NCBI GenBank assembly: GCA_025361625.1
Contig: JANYKL010000145.1
Coordinates: forward strand, 31,399-95,398
Reading direction: 5' to 3'
Source: Acidobacteriaceae bacterium
GTDB taxonomy: Bacteria; Acidobacteriota; Terriglobia; Terriglobales; Acidobacteriaceae
Length of the DNA: 64,000 bases
The translations under genes and the position numbers were made by a program. This document shows positions 9,770-20,136 of the stretch, one piece after another. Every line of letters begins with the position of its first letter. Within the stretch, counting starts at the first letter, position 1. The notes under the pieces are model-generated. The model made no database searches. It was not told where the DNA came from and worked only from the letters and a program-made list of their open reading frames with translations.

Positions 9770-11511
9770 TTTGAGCCGCCCTTCCCGTCGTTTGCTCCAG
9801 GCGGCGGAGGCAAAATCGGCGGTCTGGTATCGCCGTATTTTCTCTTCTGTACTTCCATCTCAGAGAACAAGATCGCAGGTGATGCGGCGGATACTGGTAC
9901 GCTCCCTGATTCCGCTCCGCAGATGCCGTTGAATACGCTGGTGGTGTCACCGGTGGCGGCAATTTGCGTTAAGACTGTGAGCGGAGTTCCGACGATATCG
10001 ACGCCGCGCACAAGTTCGTCCGGACGCCCATCCGCGTAGACGCGCCAGACCATTACAGGCAGAACCTGAAACGCCTGCGGCAAATCGCGCGAGGTTAACG
10101 TGAAACCGCCCTGAATATCTTCGAAGTAAAGACCGTAGGGCTTGCCTTGTTTCTTTATTTCTTCGATAAAACGGGTTCTCAGTTGAACGTCAGGAACAGT
10201 TCTTGAAGAAGTCACGATCAAGTTGCCTTGGCGTCCCACCGGCATCAATCCACTTTGCGCTCGACCATGGCCGTTCGAATTGCTGAAGTTCTTTACCGGC
10301 ATCCGTCCCATCAAAAAATTCTTCAGGATGCCATCTTTCACAACTTCGACGCGCTCGCTGGCGGTTCCCTCATCGTCGTATCGATAAAAGCCCGACAGTT
10401 CTGTACCGCCGAGAACATGCAAAGTCGGATCGTCGGTGACACTCAGGAACTCCGGCAGTATTTTTTCGTTCAACTTCTTGGTGAAGGTCTGGCCCTCATC
10501 ACGTCCGCGCTGGCGCTGCCCTTCGATTCGATGCCCGAGAACTTCGTGGAAGAACACGGCCGATGCTCTGCCAGACAGGAGTGCTGGGCCGCTGTAAGGT
10601 TGGGCTAGCGGAGCGGCCTTCAAGGCGCTAAGGTCCTTCGCCATCTTGTCGACGTTCTTCGCGATTTCAGCCTCAGACGGGAACTTCGCTGGATCGATAA
10701 ATTGATAAGTTTCGACCCTCATCAACTGCATACCGTCGTCGGCGCGCGTCTCCGCCTGGATCATGATCCGGAAGATGGCATCGGCGGTGACAATCTTTGT
10801 GCCCTCGGTTGAAACCAGATAACTGTGACTGTCTGACGCCAGCAGAAAAACGACCGACTCTTCAACCTGCGGGTACTTACGGAAGGCGCCCGAATAGCGC
10901 CGGGCCAAGTCTTCGCAGATCTTCTGTTCGGGAAAAACAGGTAACGGTGCCTGCTCGCGGTAAGTTGCCGGCTTCTCGTTCGAAAAGTCGGGGGAATCAT
11001 CCTCGTCTTTCGCGCGAACCGCGCTCTTAGTCTTCACCGTAGCGAAGGCTTGACGAGCCTTCCGATATTCGTCATAGGTCAGGCGCCACAAAACTCTAGC
11101 TATCGCATCGGGATCGTCACGTAGTGGAAGCTGTCCGCTGGTTATCCCGGAAGCCCGTTCCTGGTCGTGCGTGTTGTCGAGTGCCGGAGCCCCAATCCGC
11201 ATGCTCACGTCGGCAGTACGGGTGCGAGTTCTGGTCGAGTTCAAGATCGCGCCTTGAGCGCTAAGAATGACCAGCGAATCACCGTCGGTAACGTTGTAAC
11301 TCGCGAAATAAGGAACAGGGTCTTGTTTGGCAAGCTCGGCTTGACCGCGATGAAGTTCCTTTTGCATTGTGGAGAGCAGAAGGTCGTCGGTAGCGGCCCT
11401 TGGCGGGGGCATATTTGGTTTTTTCTGGCAGTAAGCCGGAGTAACTGTGGCAGCCGCGAAAAAAATAACCGCGAATAGGATTGTCAAAAGAGCGGACTTT
11501 CTAAAAGTCAT
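9766..11511 (-). CDS. TldD/PmbA-like secreted metallopeptidase with HEVLGH motif
   Basis: ORF 9766-11544, likely ATG at 11511 giving MTFRKSALLTILFAVIFFAA signal peptide; ASAVFFHEVLGHRIEGQRQRGRDEGQTF; overlaps next gene by 4 bp. Confidence 0.8.
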   Translation of the reverse strand: MTFRKSALLTILFAVIFFAAATVTPAYCQKKPNMPPPRAATDDLLLSTMQKELHRGQAELAKQDPVPYFASYNVTDGDSLVILSAQGAILNSTRTRTRTADVSMRIGAPALDNTHDQERASGITSGQLPLRDDPDAIARVLWRLTYDEYRKARQAFATVKTKSAVRAKDEDDSPDFSNEKPATYREQAPLPVFPEQKICEDLARRYSGAFRKYPQVEESVVFLLASDSHSYLVSTEGTKIVTADAIFRIMIQAETRADDGMQLMRVETYQFIDPAKFPSEAEIAKNVDKMAKDLSALKAAPLAQPYSGPALLSGRASAVFFHEVLGHRIEGQRQRGRDEGQTFTKKLNEKILPEFLSVTDDPTLHVLGGTELSGFYRYDDEGTASERVEVVKDGILKNFLMGRMPVKNFSNSNGHGRAQSGLMPVGRQGNLIVTSSRTVPDVQLRTRFIEEIKKQGKPYGLYFEDIQGGFTLTSRDLPQAFQVLPVMVWRVYADGRPDELVRGVDIVGTPLTVLTQIAATGDTTSVFNGICGAESGSVPVSAASPAILFSEMEVQKRKYGDTRPPILPPPPGANDGKGGSN

Positions 11512-11887
11512 TGGACGCGAGTCTAACAGCACTGAGGCAAACAAAAAAAGCGGCTTCTTGCGAGGCCGCCCTTTTGAAAGAGGCTAATTGGCGGGAATCA
11601 GAGGAAACGAGTTTGGACGCCGCTTTTGCAATCAAAACGGACAAAGTGGAGTCGAGAGTGAGGTTGTTTTATCAAGTACGACCTCTTCAATGCCTACTTA
11701 GTAAGCATTTCCCGAACCAAATGAGTAAACCAGCACGGAACTACAGCTACAGCCTGTAAGTGAATGTTGTTAGACAACTTAGCAGCTTTGACTTTGCTGC
11801 ATCGGTCTGGCATATCCTGGCAAAGGTGAAGAAAACTGCACTTAAAAAGTTTCAGGTCGTACTAAGGCAGCGAACAAATGCTGCTGG

Positions 11888-12634
11888 CTAGCTGTCCCCA
11901 GCCACAGTTCGAACCTTGCCGGGTAAGAAGTGGTAAGGCGGCCACGGTCCTGTCACTACCATTTGACAGTTCTTGAGTTGTTTGGCAGCTGTGCTGTATC
12001 GGTTCTGGTACTTCTCTATCGATTTCGTATCGATCAGGTGGGCAATATCGAGCAGCATCCCGTCCGAGTCGACCCTCTTGCAGCTTATCTCTTCTTCCAG
12101 CGGATTAAAAAGCTTGTGAACCTGCACCGAAAGCGCCCGGGCTTTGGTCTGGCGCTCCCGTTCGCGCGATGCCTTCTCCCGCAACTTGCAGAGATAGTCG
12201 CTGCCTACCGTATCCGGCAGCACAATTTCTGGCAGGGAGCCGCGCAAAGAGCCGTCACGCACCGTCAGTTTGATGCGCATCTCGGATTTGCCTCGCAATC
12301 GAGCCACGCTCTCACAGAACGTCCTGCGATTGGATCGTACGGACTGGCGAATGGCGTCCTCGGTATCGAAAATAGTGCCGAAGCGAAAAGGTAAAACGGT
12401 GGCGGTTCGGAAGCTCTGGCTGACGACTCTGGCATGCTCCAAAACAGATTTCTCATCGAGTTTTGCGGTCGCGCGGTCAAATTCGCTGACGATAACCGCA
12501 AATTCTCCGCTCGGATAACTCATTACTGGGGCTGAATTGACACCTTGAATACCATCAAGAAGGAAGGGTCGGCGGGCGCGAACACCGTTATGTAGAGTCT
12601 GGTGTTCGGTAAGGCAGTACGCGTACCACGACAT
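11888..12634 (-). CDS. GvpL/GvpF family gas vesicle-like protein (orphan)
   Basis: 248 aa; MSWYAYCLTEH, VSEFDRATAKLDEKSVLEHARVVSQSFRTATVLPFRFGTIFDTEDAIRQSV resembles GvpL/F. Confidence 0.72.
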   Translation of the reverse strand: MSWYAYCLTEHQTLHNGVRARRPFLLDGIQGVNSAPVMSYPSGEFAVIVSEFDRATAKLDEKSVLEHARVVSQSFRTATVLPFRFGTIFDTEDAIRQSVRSNRRTFCESVARLRGKSEMRIKLTVRDGSLRGSLPEIVLPDTVGSDYLCKLREKASRERERQTKARALSVQVHKLFNPLEEEISCKRVDSDGMLLDIAHLIDTKSIEKYQNRYSTAAKQLKNCQMVVTGPWPPYHFLPGKVRTVAGDS

Positions 12635-12903
12635 GCATTCTCTCCGAATTGCACCGGGGTTGGGGCTTCCCCTTAGATTTTCTGGTCAAGCAAGGGCTGC
12701 GTGTTCTACCTGGAAGTTGGGTTTTTTCTACTGGGCGAACGCGAAATGTGCGTCCAAAGACATAGTACTTCTGGTTCTTCCAATTTGCAACCATTCTTGT
12801 TGTCGGAGCATCGCCGGACGTCTCAATGCTACAATTCTGACCCGATTACCGGTTTCGCTAGGTGCAGCATCGCTTAGAAGAATAATCAGGCGAAGAATTC
12901 GAG

Positions 12904-14451
12904 TCACCGACTCGCGCGTTCCTGCAAGGAAACAGTGACGGCGCGCAGCATGTCGCCGGTTGGAGCGGGCTTGCCCGTCCAAATTTCGAACTGGCGGGCA
13001 GCTTGTTGTACGAACATTTCGACGCCTGGAATCACCGCGAATCCCTTGCTCCGGGCAACCCGGATGAGACGGGTTTCGACTGGGTCGTAAACCATGTCGA
13101 ATACGACTTTGGCTTGAATCTCGTCATCCTTAAGCGGGCAGTCTTTGGAATTTCCCATTCCGACTGGAGTGGCGTTCACAATGACGTCGAATGCCGTTTT
13201 CTTCAGGTCCGCGCGCTTGATGCTGTGCGCTTTCGCCTGCCGGGCTAACTTTTGGCCCGACGCGGCAGTCCGGTTTAGAATCCACACTTCTGCACCCCGC
13301 TCACTGAGCCCGAAAACCGCAGCGCGTGCTGCACCTCCGGCGCCTAGCACCAGAATTTTGGCCTTGTCGATGGTGAGTCGCTGCTCCAATGGCCGAACCA
13401 CACCCGAGACATCCGTATTAAAGCCGTATAGCTTGCCATTCTGCCCACGGACGACCGTATTGCAGGCCCCAGTCTTTGCCGTGTGGGCGTCGGTGTTGTC
13501 GAGGTGCTCAAGAATCGCCTGTTTATAGGGCATAGTAACGCTGAGGCCGTGCAGCGGAATGTCGCGGATGCAATTGATCAGATCTCTCAGCGTCCTGGCG
13601 TGCAGCGGAAGGTAAACCGCGTTGACGCTCTCGCGCCGCATCGCCGTGTTCATGATCACCGGAGAAAGAGAATGCTCAACCGGATCGCCAGCGACGCCGT
13701 AGACGCGAGTGGCCGCGTCAACCTGCTCAATTCGATAGATGGATCGGAGGTCTCGTGCGCTAATCTGGCCTGGCGCCGTCTTCTGCAGCGGGCTCACCGC
13801 ACCGAAGGTGAAGATGCTCCCGGAACGCACGCTAAGCACCCGGCTGATAATCCCTTGCTCGCCCATGCACAGGCCAACTAGCGAATACTTGTCGCTGTTC
13901 GCCTGCAGAAACTTCATCATTGTGACGTTGTCGGAAAGGGTGGTTGCGGTCGTGACTACCTTGTAAAAGTCGGCGGGAACCTCCAACATGCTTGCAAGAG
14001 TGTCTTCAAGTTTGCGGGTGGCCTTGAAGTCATGCGACGAGATCAACAGTCGCCCGTGGCTTCGAAGGCGCGCTACTGCGTCCACCTTAGACTTCGAAGC
14101 ACTTTGAATTTCCAGATCCACAATTTGACAGCCGGCTGCGATGGCCTTCGTCAAGACTTCGAGCTGCGATGCCATCGAGCCTTTGAACTTCCCCCCATTC
14201 TCGCTTCGGCGGCAGGTCCCGATCGCGGTCACGTAATGGTGGGTCTCGAGAAAAGCTTTGATTTTGTTGAGCGCAGCTAGGGGCTGTTTCAGATAATCCA
14301 GCCGAAACTCCATGAAAGGGTTTTCCTGGGCCATTGACTCGGCCGCTTCCAGCATGTCGTCGACGGTATCCCCGCTTAAGGCCAGACAGACCTTGGGCAG
14401 TCGCGTGGAAAGCAGGAACGGAGTGACAGTGGACGGCGAAGACAGGGCCAT
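12904..14451 (-). CDS. aroDE: bifunctional 3-dehydroquinate dehydratase / shikimate dehydrogenase
   Basis: 515 aa; type I DHQase N-terminal half (FRLDYLKQP, LISSHDF, FYKVVTTA) fused to AroE (VAGDPVEHSLSPVIMNTAM, VLGAGGAARAAVFGL). Confidence 0.92.
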   Translation of the reverse strand: MALSSPSTVTPFLLSTRLPKVCLALSGDTVDDMLEAAESMAQENPFMEFRLDYLKQPLAALNKIKAFLETHHYVTAIGTCRRSENGGKFKGSMASQLEVLTKAIAAGCQIVDLEIQSASKSKVDAVARLRSHGRLLISSHDFKATRKLEDTLASMLEVPADFYKVVTTATTLSDNVTMMKFLQANSDKYSLVGLCMGEQGIISRVLSVRSGSIFTFGAVSPLQKTAPGQISARDLRSIYRIEQVDAATRVYGVAGDPVEHSLSPVIMNTAMRRESVNAVYLPLHARTLRDLINCIRDIPLHGLSVTMPYKQAILEHLDNTDAHTAKTGACNTVVRGQNGKLYGFNTDVSGVVRPLEQRLTIDKAKILVLGAGGAARAAVFGLSERGAEVWILNRTAASGQKLARQAKAHSIKRADLKKTAFDVIVNATPVGMGNSKDCPLKDDEIQAKVVFDMVYDPVETRLIRVARSKGFAVIPGVEMFVQQAARQFEIWTGKPAPTGDMLRAVTVSLQERASR

Positions 14452-14677
14452 TTGTTTTCAACGACGGCGCGATATTACAGGGGAGTCCGCGCAGATGCAA
14501 GAAACAAGGCTGAAAACACTAGCAACTGCGCCCGTGAAAGCCGTCTGCGGCTAACAGGCTTGACACCCTCGTAACCTTGACCCCGTGTTACGCGCTTGCT
14601 ACTTTTCGGTTGTAACCCTTGTCCTCCTAGAGAGATAGCTAGGGAAGACCCGGGGAAAGGGAAAGGGCGGAGGTAAG

Positions 14678-15634
14678 ATGAAGAAAACAGGACTGTTAAT
14701 TTTATTGATGGCTACGATTGGATGGGCCCAGCAGTCGACAATGGTGGCCACTCCAGACGCATCGGGGATCATTAATACTTCCGTGAACGTGCCCTTTGTA
14801 CGTTTCCAGACGCCGACCGCGGCAGACATTTATTGCGCTGGATTTCTTACTAAAGAACGCATTCCCAAAATGAACTATGTCAATGGGGGGTTGAATACCC
14901 CGAATTCTACCAAGTTCGAAATCGGCGAATTGATCTATTTGAATGGCAAAAACTACCAGCCCGGTCAACTCTACTCCATCGTCCGCGACGTTAAGGACAT
15001 GAACGAGTACGAGCTTTACACAGGCCAGCGAAAATTATTGGCGGCCTCAGGCCAGCCGTACGAAGAAATCGGCCGCGTTCGCGTCCTCGACATTCGTAGC
15101 CGTAGCGCAGTCGCACAGGTGGAATACAGTTGCGACCCTATCAACCCTGGCGACATCGCCGTGCCTTTCGTGGAGCGATCGCCAATCGCGTTCCGCTCTC
15201 CAACTCACTTTGATCGCTTTGCCCCAGCGAACGGAAAGCTGAGCGGGCGTATTCTGCTCGGTAAAGACTTCAGTGGATTCATGGCCACCGGAATGAAGCT
15301 TTACATGAACATGGGCTCAAATCAGGGAGTGAAGGTTGGCGACTATTTCAAGGTGGTACGCTCCTACACCGCGACCCTGAACAATCCTGTAGATTCGCTC
15401 TCCTTCAAGGCTTCAACTTCGGAAGATACTCAATTGCATCCGCCAAGTTTTGAAGCGAAACGATTTACCCGAACGAGCGGACCCGATATTCATGTTAGCG
15501 ATCTGCCACGACGCGCGATCGGTGAGGTCGTCGTACTCAACGTAACTCCAACCTCATCGTCGGCGATGGTTGTGTTCGCGCTGGAAGACGTATATGCCGG
15601 GGACATGGTCGAACTCGACGAGCAGCAGCAGTAA
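14678..15634 (+). CDS. secreted hypothetical protein
   Basis: 318 aa; signal peptide MKKTGLLILLMATIGWAQ; no family confidently recognised; followed by a terminator hairpin. Confidence 0.7.
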   Translation: MKKTGLLILLMATIGWAQQSTMVATPDASGIINTSVNVPFVRFQTPTAADIYCAGFLTKERIPKMNYVNGGLNTPNSTKFEIGELIYLNGKNYQPGQLYSIVRDVKDMNEYELYTGQRKLLAASGQPYEEIGRVRVLDIRSRSAVAQVEYSCDPINPGDIAVPFVERSPIAFRSPTHFDRFAPANGKLSGRILLGKDFSGFMATGMKLYMNMGSNQGVKVGDYFKVVRSYTATLNNPVDSLSFKASTSEDTQLHPPSFEAKRFTRTSGPDIHVSDLPRRAIGEVVVLNVTPTSSSAMVVFALEDVYAGDMVELDEQQQ

Positions 15635-15652
15635 GGAAACAACGGATTTAAG

Positions 15653-15682
15653 AAAAAGGGAAGAGAAATCTTCCCCTTTTTT
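15653..15682 (+). terminator. Rho-independent terminator of the 14678-15634 gene
   Basis: AAAAAGGGAAGA-GAAA-TCTTCCCCTTTTTT, stem with one bulge and T-run. Confidence 0.75.
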
Positions 15683-16009
15683 GTCGTCAAAAAATGGCAT
15701 GAAGCGATCTGTCACCCTGAAGTGATGTAGCCGAGAAGAACATCGTGCGGCGCCAGGAGCGTCCCTCATCAACCAGCAAGAGGGCGTGAGTCGAAATGCA
15801 AGTTCAGCGGAAGAAACGGATCGCCGGACTGCCAGGTATGATCGCGCTCGCACTGAGATTGACCACAACAATCACCATCAATTCCATAACTGCTCCCAGC
15901 GCGGCGTGAACTGCCAACGTGAGCGCCTAGCTTACAATCGCAACGCTAACGAGCCAGCAGACTTAAATTAAAACTTTAAACTGAACCATTGGATCGGCGG
16001 GGAGGAACG

Positions 16010-16639
16010 TCAACGAGCATTGAGATTTGAATCGCCAAAAACTTCGGCCGTGAATGATTCGATCGCAGTGCGACGCCACGCATCCAGAGGCAAGTTGGCC
16101 TTGCGGCAAGTCTCTTCGAGAAATGTTTGCCGATCCCAGCCATTTTCTACTGGAACCTGCGGCAGCAAGAGCCCACGCCGCGATCCATCCGAAATTAACA
16201 AGCCGTGAACCCCGACCACAATTTCTTCCGCCCGGATCGGCCGAAGCGGAGATAAAACACTGAGTGAAACTTCAAGTTCTCGAGCCTCGTCGTTATTCAC
16301 CGGCGAAAAGCGGGGGTCGTTGAAAGCAGCCGCTAATGCGGTCTCTGAGACCGCCCGAAATAGAGGAGCCACGGGCAAGGCGTAGCCCACGCATCCTCGC
16401 AGCTGACCGTGAAGATAAAGCGTCGAGAAAACGCCGCGAGCCTCTTCCAACCATTTTTCTTCGCGTGGAATTTCTGGCGAAGGCTCAAGCGCCAGTTTTG
16501 AAAGGATGACTTGATGGGCTAGCGCGAGCAACAGCCGGCGCTGTTCTGGCAGGTAAACATTTACAGAAAAATCGGACGCAGCAGACGCTGCCGGAGGCGG
16601 ATCAGCCTTTTCGTTAGGCTTTTCAAACAGCCTGGACAT
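16010..16639 (-). CDS. AmmeMemoRadiSam system protein A / AMMECR1-domain protein
   Basis: 209 aa; LHGQLRGCVGYALPVAPLFRAVSETALAAAFNDPRFSPV, LLPQVPVENGWDRQTFLEETCRKANLP. Confidence 0.88.
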   Translation of the reverse strand: MSRLFEKPNEKADPPPAASAASDFSVNVYLPEQRRLLLALAHQVILSKLALEPSPEIPREEKWLEEARGVFSTLYLHGQLRGCVGYALPVAPLFRAVSETALAAAFNDPRFSPVNNDEARELEVSLSVLSPLRPIRAEEIVVGVHGLLISDGSRRGLLLPQVPVENGWDRQTFLEETCRKANLPLDAWRRTAIESFTAEVFGDSNLNAR

Positions 16640-17276
16640 TGCTTTTTCTCCGCCTGGCTAGCACGAAGGATCGCTTCCGTCGTTTTTCCGACTTGCGGTC
16701 GATCCTCGCCCAGAAGGCGACGAAGTAGTCGAGGGCCGAGACCAGCGAGAGTAAAACCATGAACCAGATAGCGAGCAGCGCGATCCAGTAGACGGGAAAG
16801 ATATAGAGAGGCCCAAGGGGCCACTCGTGCCATCTCCGCGCGAGAATCACCGCTACGACGGAGATGATCTGTACCAGCATCTTGAACTTGCCGAGCTCGC
16901 TCGCCTGGATGGTGAACCCTTCAGACGCCGCGATTGATCGCAGCCCGCTTACCAGAAATTCGCGGCCGATGATGACGACGGCGATCCAGGCAGGAACCAG
17001 GGCCGGATTAAATTGCACCAGCGTCACAAACGCGGCCGCGATCAACAACTTGTCCGCCAAAGGATCGAGCAGGATGCCCATGGTCGTGATCTGCCCGCGC
17101 TTTCGCGCCAGATAGCCGTCTATGCCGTCGGTGATTGAAGCCAGGATGAAGACCGCAGAGGCTAAAATCTCGCGTTGCCCGGTGTGTTCGCTCGCGAAAC
17201 GGGGCGTGCAGAGAATCCATATAAGCAACGGAATAGCGGCGATGCGGGTAAGCGTGATGGAGTTGGGGAGGTTCAC
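16623..17276 (-). CDS. pgsA: CDP-diacylglycerol--glycerol-3-phosphate 3-phosphatidyltransferase
   Basis: 217 aa; MNLPNSITLTRIAAIPLLI and CDP-alcohol phosphotransferase motif SITDGIDGYLARKRGQITTMGILLDPLADKLL. Confidence 0.92.
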   Translation of the reverse strand: MNLPNSITLTRIAAIPLLIWILCTPRFASEHTGQREILASAVFILASITDGIDGYLARKRGQITTMGILLDPLADKLLIAAAFVTLVQFNPALVPAWIAVVIIGREFLVSGLRSIAASEGFTIQASELGKFKMLVQIISVVAVILARRWHEWPLGPLYIFPVYWIALLAIWFMVLLSLVSALDYFVAFWARIDRKSEKRRKRSFVLARRRKSNVQAV

Positions 17277-17372
17277 GCGGTTGTAAGCCGGGGCCGCGAC
17301 AGCGGTTGCTGTGATTATCCTCTACAACTCAGGCCAAGGCAACGACAGGGTAACAGGAAGGCGAGTTCGGCC

Positions 17373-17400
17373 GATGCGCCGCCACGCTGCGCGGCGCATC
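17373..17400. other. perfect 10-bp stem hairpin between the HhH gene and pgsA
   Basis: GATGCGCCGC-CACGCTGC-GCGGCGCATC; no T-run on either side. Confidence 0.5.
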
Positions 17401-17414
17401 CCGTATGCGAAGTG

Positions 17415-17729
17415 CTACTTTTGTTTCGCGATGATCTTGTCTTTAATCTTTTTGTAGGTTGCCGCCGGAACGATCTTCTTGTTCAGCAGGTCAGTTTTCT
17501 TCGCGTATGGGCGGCCATCAATAATTTTTTGCGAATAGGCTGCTCCGATACCCGGCAATGCGTCGAGTTGATCTTTCGTGGCCGAGTTAATGTCCAAAAG
17601 ATCGGAGTCCGAAGCGGTGGCAGTTGTAGTTTTCGTTGTCGTTTTCGGACTCTGCGCCACGCCCATGCCGGTAATCAGGCAGAGCGCGAATATTGAGACG
17701 AGAAGTCTCTTTAGAAACTTCTTATTCAT
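17415..17729 (-). CDS. secreted helix-hairpin-helix (ComEA-like) protein
   Basis: 104 aa; signal peptide and [44 protein letters not shown]. Confidence 0.85.
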   Translation of the reverse strand: MNKKFLKRLLVSIFALCLITGMGVAQSPKTTTKTTTATASDSDLLDINSATKDQLDALPGIGAAYSQKIIDGRPYAKKTDLLNKKIVPAATYKKIKDKIIAKQK

Positions 17730-17766
17730 GGCTTGTCCTCCTATATTGTTATTTTCTAAAAACGTT

Positions 17767-18519
17767 CTATTCCTTCTTCGCTGCTTTGAATCCGGCAGCC
17801 TGGGCTTCAGACTCCGTCATGAATTTGCCTTGTTTAGTCTTACCGTACCAGCGGCCGCTCTTGTGGTAGACGCCGGTCTCTGTGTTGACCCAAACCTTGC
17901 CGCTCGACTGCGCGGAGGCGATGTCCGAACTCGAAGCAGCAGGGCCACCTGTTTTCGAACTTCCCGAGCTTGACTTCGATGCCGCTGGCTTCGACGTTGA
18001 CTTGTTCGGCGAAGCGGCTGATGTATCAGCGGGAGTACTTGACGTGCTCGCTGAAGATTTTGCCCCTGGAGCGGAAGAACTCGACGAAGCAGTGCTGTCT
18101 GAAGAAGCGGCAGCTGCATCTTTCTTGCTCTTGCGAGATTGCTTCGTGGTCGCAGTCGTGTCAGTAGAAGCCGTTTTGTCGGACGCGGAAGCCGAGCTGC
18201 CAGACGAAGCGTCTGCCGCAGGCTTCGTTCTCTTGTCAGATTTCTTCGTGCTGCTTGCTTCGGAGCTGGTGGATTTGTCGCCGGTAGCCGCCTTCTTGTC
18301 GGTTGCGGAAGCGTCAGTATTCGCCTCAGCCGCTTTTCTGTCAGCCGCCGCCTTTTCTTTCTTGGCTCTTCTCTTCGACTTCTTGGCGTCGCTGGAATCG
18401 GTCGTTGTGTCGGTTCCGGTGGTGGAGGTTGACTGCGTGAATGCAGGCGCGCTGAAGATCGCGAGAGTGAGTGAGAGAGCGAACATCCACAGAGTAATCT
18501 TGCTTTGGAGACGATTCAT
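17767..18519 (-). CDS. secreted Ser/Ala/Lys/Thr-rich low-complexity protein with conserved C-terminal tail
   Basis: Signal peptide, long S/A/T/K-rich linker, C-terminus [42 protein letters not shown]. Confidence 0.7.
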   Translation of the reverse strand: MNRLQSKITLWMFALSLTLAIFSAPAFTQSTSTTGTDTTTDSSDAKKSKRRAKKEKAAADRKAAEANTDASATDKKAATGDKSTSSEASSTKKSDKRTKPAADASSGSSASASDKTASTDTTATTKQSRKSKKDAAAASSDSTASSSSSAPGAKSSASTSSTPADTSAASPNKSTSKPAASKSSSGSSKTGGPAASSSDIASAQSSGKVWVNTETGVYHKSGRWYGKTKQGKFMTESEAQAAGFKAAKKE

Positions 18520-18689
18520 TTTTCCTCGTAAGTTTCTGAGAGGCACTAGGCCTCAAGTTAACTACTGGGCCTGTCAACCCAATCAGGTTTTTGTTTCGTT
18601 TGAATGGATACACCCTGACGATCCAACGGTCAATCAGGTTGAGGCGAAAATCTTGCAATGTACTTCGCCTCACCCCGATTACGCTCTAT

Positions 18690-19955
18690 TTATGCATAAA
18701 TTCCGCGCTGCCGAATGGTGTAAGCGACGCGGTCAATCGCCAGCATGTAAGCGGCGATCCGGTTGTTTACCGCATGCGTCTCTGCATAGCGCACTACATC
18801 GTCGAAGGCGGTGACCATGATGTCGCCCAGGTGCTCGTTGACAACCGCCTCTTTCCAGAAATAGCCTTGACGATCCTGTACCCACTCGAAGTAAGAAGTC
18901 GTTACTCCCCCTGCGTTCGCGAGGATATCCGGAATAACGAAAACTCCTTTTTCGGCAAGAATGTCGTCGGCAGCCGCTGTCGTCGGCCCGTTGGCTCCCT
19001 CTGCGAGAATCTTGCACTTCACGCGATCCGCATTTTGGCTGGTAATCTGATTCTCAGTCGCGGCCGGAATCAGAATGTCGCAATCTTGAAGCAACAACTC
19101 CGCGGGATCGTGCCTGTCAGCTTCCGGAAAGCCGTGAATAGTTCCCTGCCGCTCGCGGTATTCCGAGAGCGCCTCCAAATTGATGCCCTTAGAGTTGTAT
19201 AACCCTCCTCCAACTTCGACGATTCCAATTACCTGATATCCAGCCTTCGCCATGAGCCGTGCGGCATTCGAGCCCACATTCCCGAAGCCCTGAATAATTA
19301 CGCGGGTGGTGTTTCTATCCAGGCCCAGCTTCTTAATCGCTTGATCGCAGACCATCAAAACACCGCGGCCAGTCGCCTCGCGGCGTCCGCGGGAGCCGCC
19401 AATATTGATCGGTTTGCCCGTGACCACAGCGGTGACTGTCTGCCGGGCATGCATGGAATACGTGTCCATAATCCACGCCATAGTCTGCTCGTTGGTGTTT
19501 ACGTCCGGGGCGGGAACATCTTTTTCAGGCCCGATAAAGTCGAAGAGTTCTGCGGTATAGCGCCGAGTCATGCGTTCAAGTTCACCTTGCGACATCTTGT
19601 GCGGGTCGCAAATGATTCCGCCTTTCGCGCCGCCAAAAGGGATATTTACGACCGCGCATTTCCAGGTCATCCAGCTGGCCAGAGCCCGGATTTCGTCCAG
19701 ATTTACGTCGGGCGCATACCTTAACCCGCCCTTGGCGGGGCCGCGCGCGATGGAGTGCTGCACGCGGAACCCGGTAAATACTTCGAGGTGGCCATCATCC
19801 ATCATTACCGGAATGTGGACGATAATTTCGCGGCTTGGGGACTGAAGAATGTTCCATAAGCCCTCGTCCAAATTCAACTTTTTTGCCGCCAAGTCGAAGC
19901 GGGCAGCCTGCGCCTTCCAAGGATTAGTTTCCTGCTCAAGATCGATGGTCTTCAT
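18690..19955 (-). CDS. gdhA: Glu/Leu/Phe/Val dehydrogenase (glutamate dehydrogenase)
   Basis: ORF 18690-19970; [60 protein letters not shown]. Confidence 0.93.
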   Translation of the reverse strand: MKTIDLEQETNPWKAQAARFDLAAKKLNLDEGLWNILQSPSREIIVHIPVMMDDGHLEVFTGFRVQHSIARGPAKGGLRYAPDVNLDEIRALASWMTWKCAVVNIPFGGAKGGIICDPHKMSQGELERMTRRYTAELFDFIGPEKDVPAPDVNTNEQTMAWIMDTYSMHARQTVTAVVTGKPINIGGSRGRREATGRGVLMVCDQAIKKLGLDRNTTRVIIQGFGNVGSNAARLMAKAGYQVIGIVEVGGGLYNSKGINLEALSEYRERQGTIHGFPEADRHDPAELLLQDCDILIPAATENQITSQNADRVKCKILAEGANGPTTAAADDILAEKGVFVIPDILANAGGVTTSYFEWVQDRQGYFWKEAVVNEHLGDIMVTAFDDVVRYAETHAVNNRIAAYMLAIDRVAYTIRQRGIYA

Positions 19956-20136
19956 GGAGTCTCCGCACAACCTGTCGCATTATGACGATAACGATAACTA
20001 CCCTAAATTCAAGAAGAAGCCTCGCAAAGTATATGGGTGCCCCCGAGGCAAGGCAAGCGTGGGAGGGACGGCAAGATGTTAACTTATAACGACCTGCCGT
20101 GCGCTTGGGTTTTGGCTGACGCATAATTTTTGAAAA

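Noticed and set aside
17882-18814. 310-aa + strand ORF rich in Glu/Ala/Asp/Leu
   Set aside because: Exact antisense of the S/A/T/K-rich low-complexity gene and of the gdhA end; composition is an artefact.
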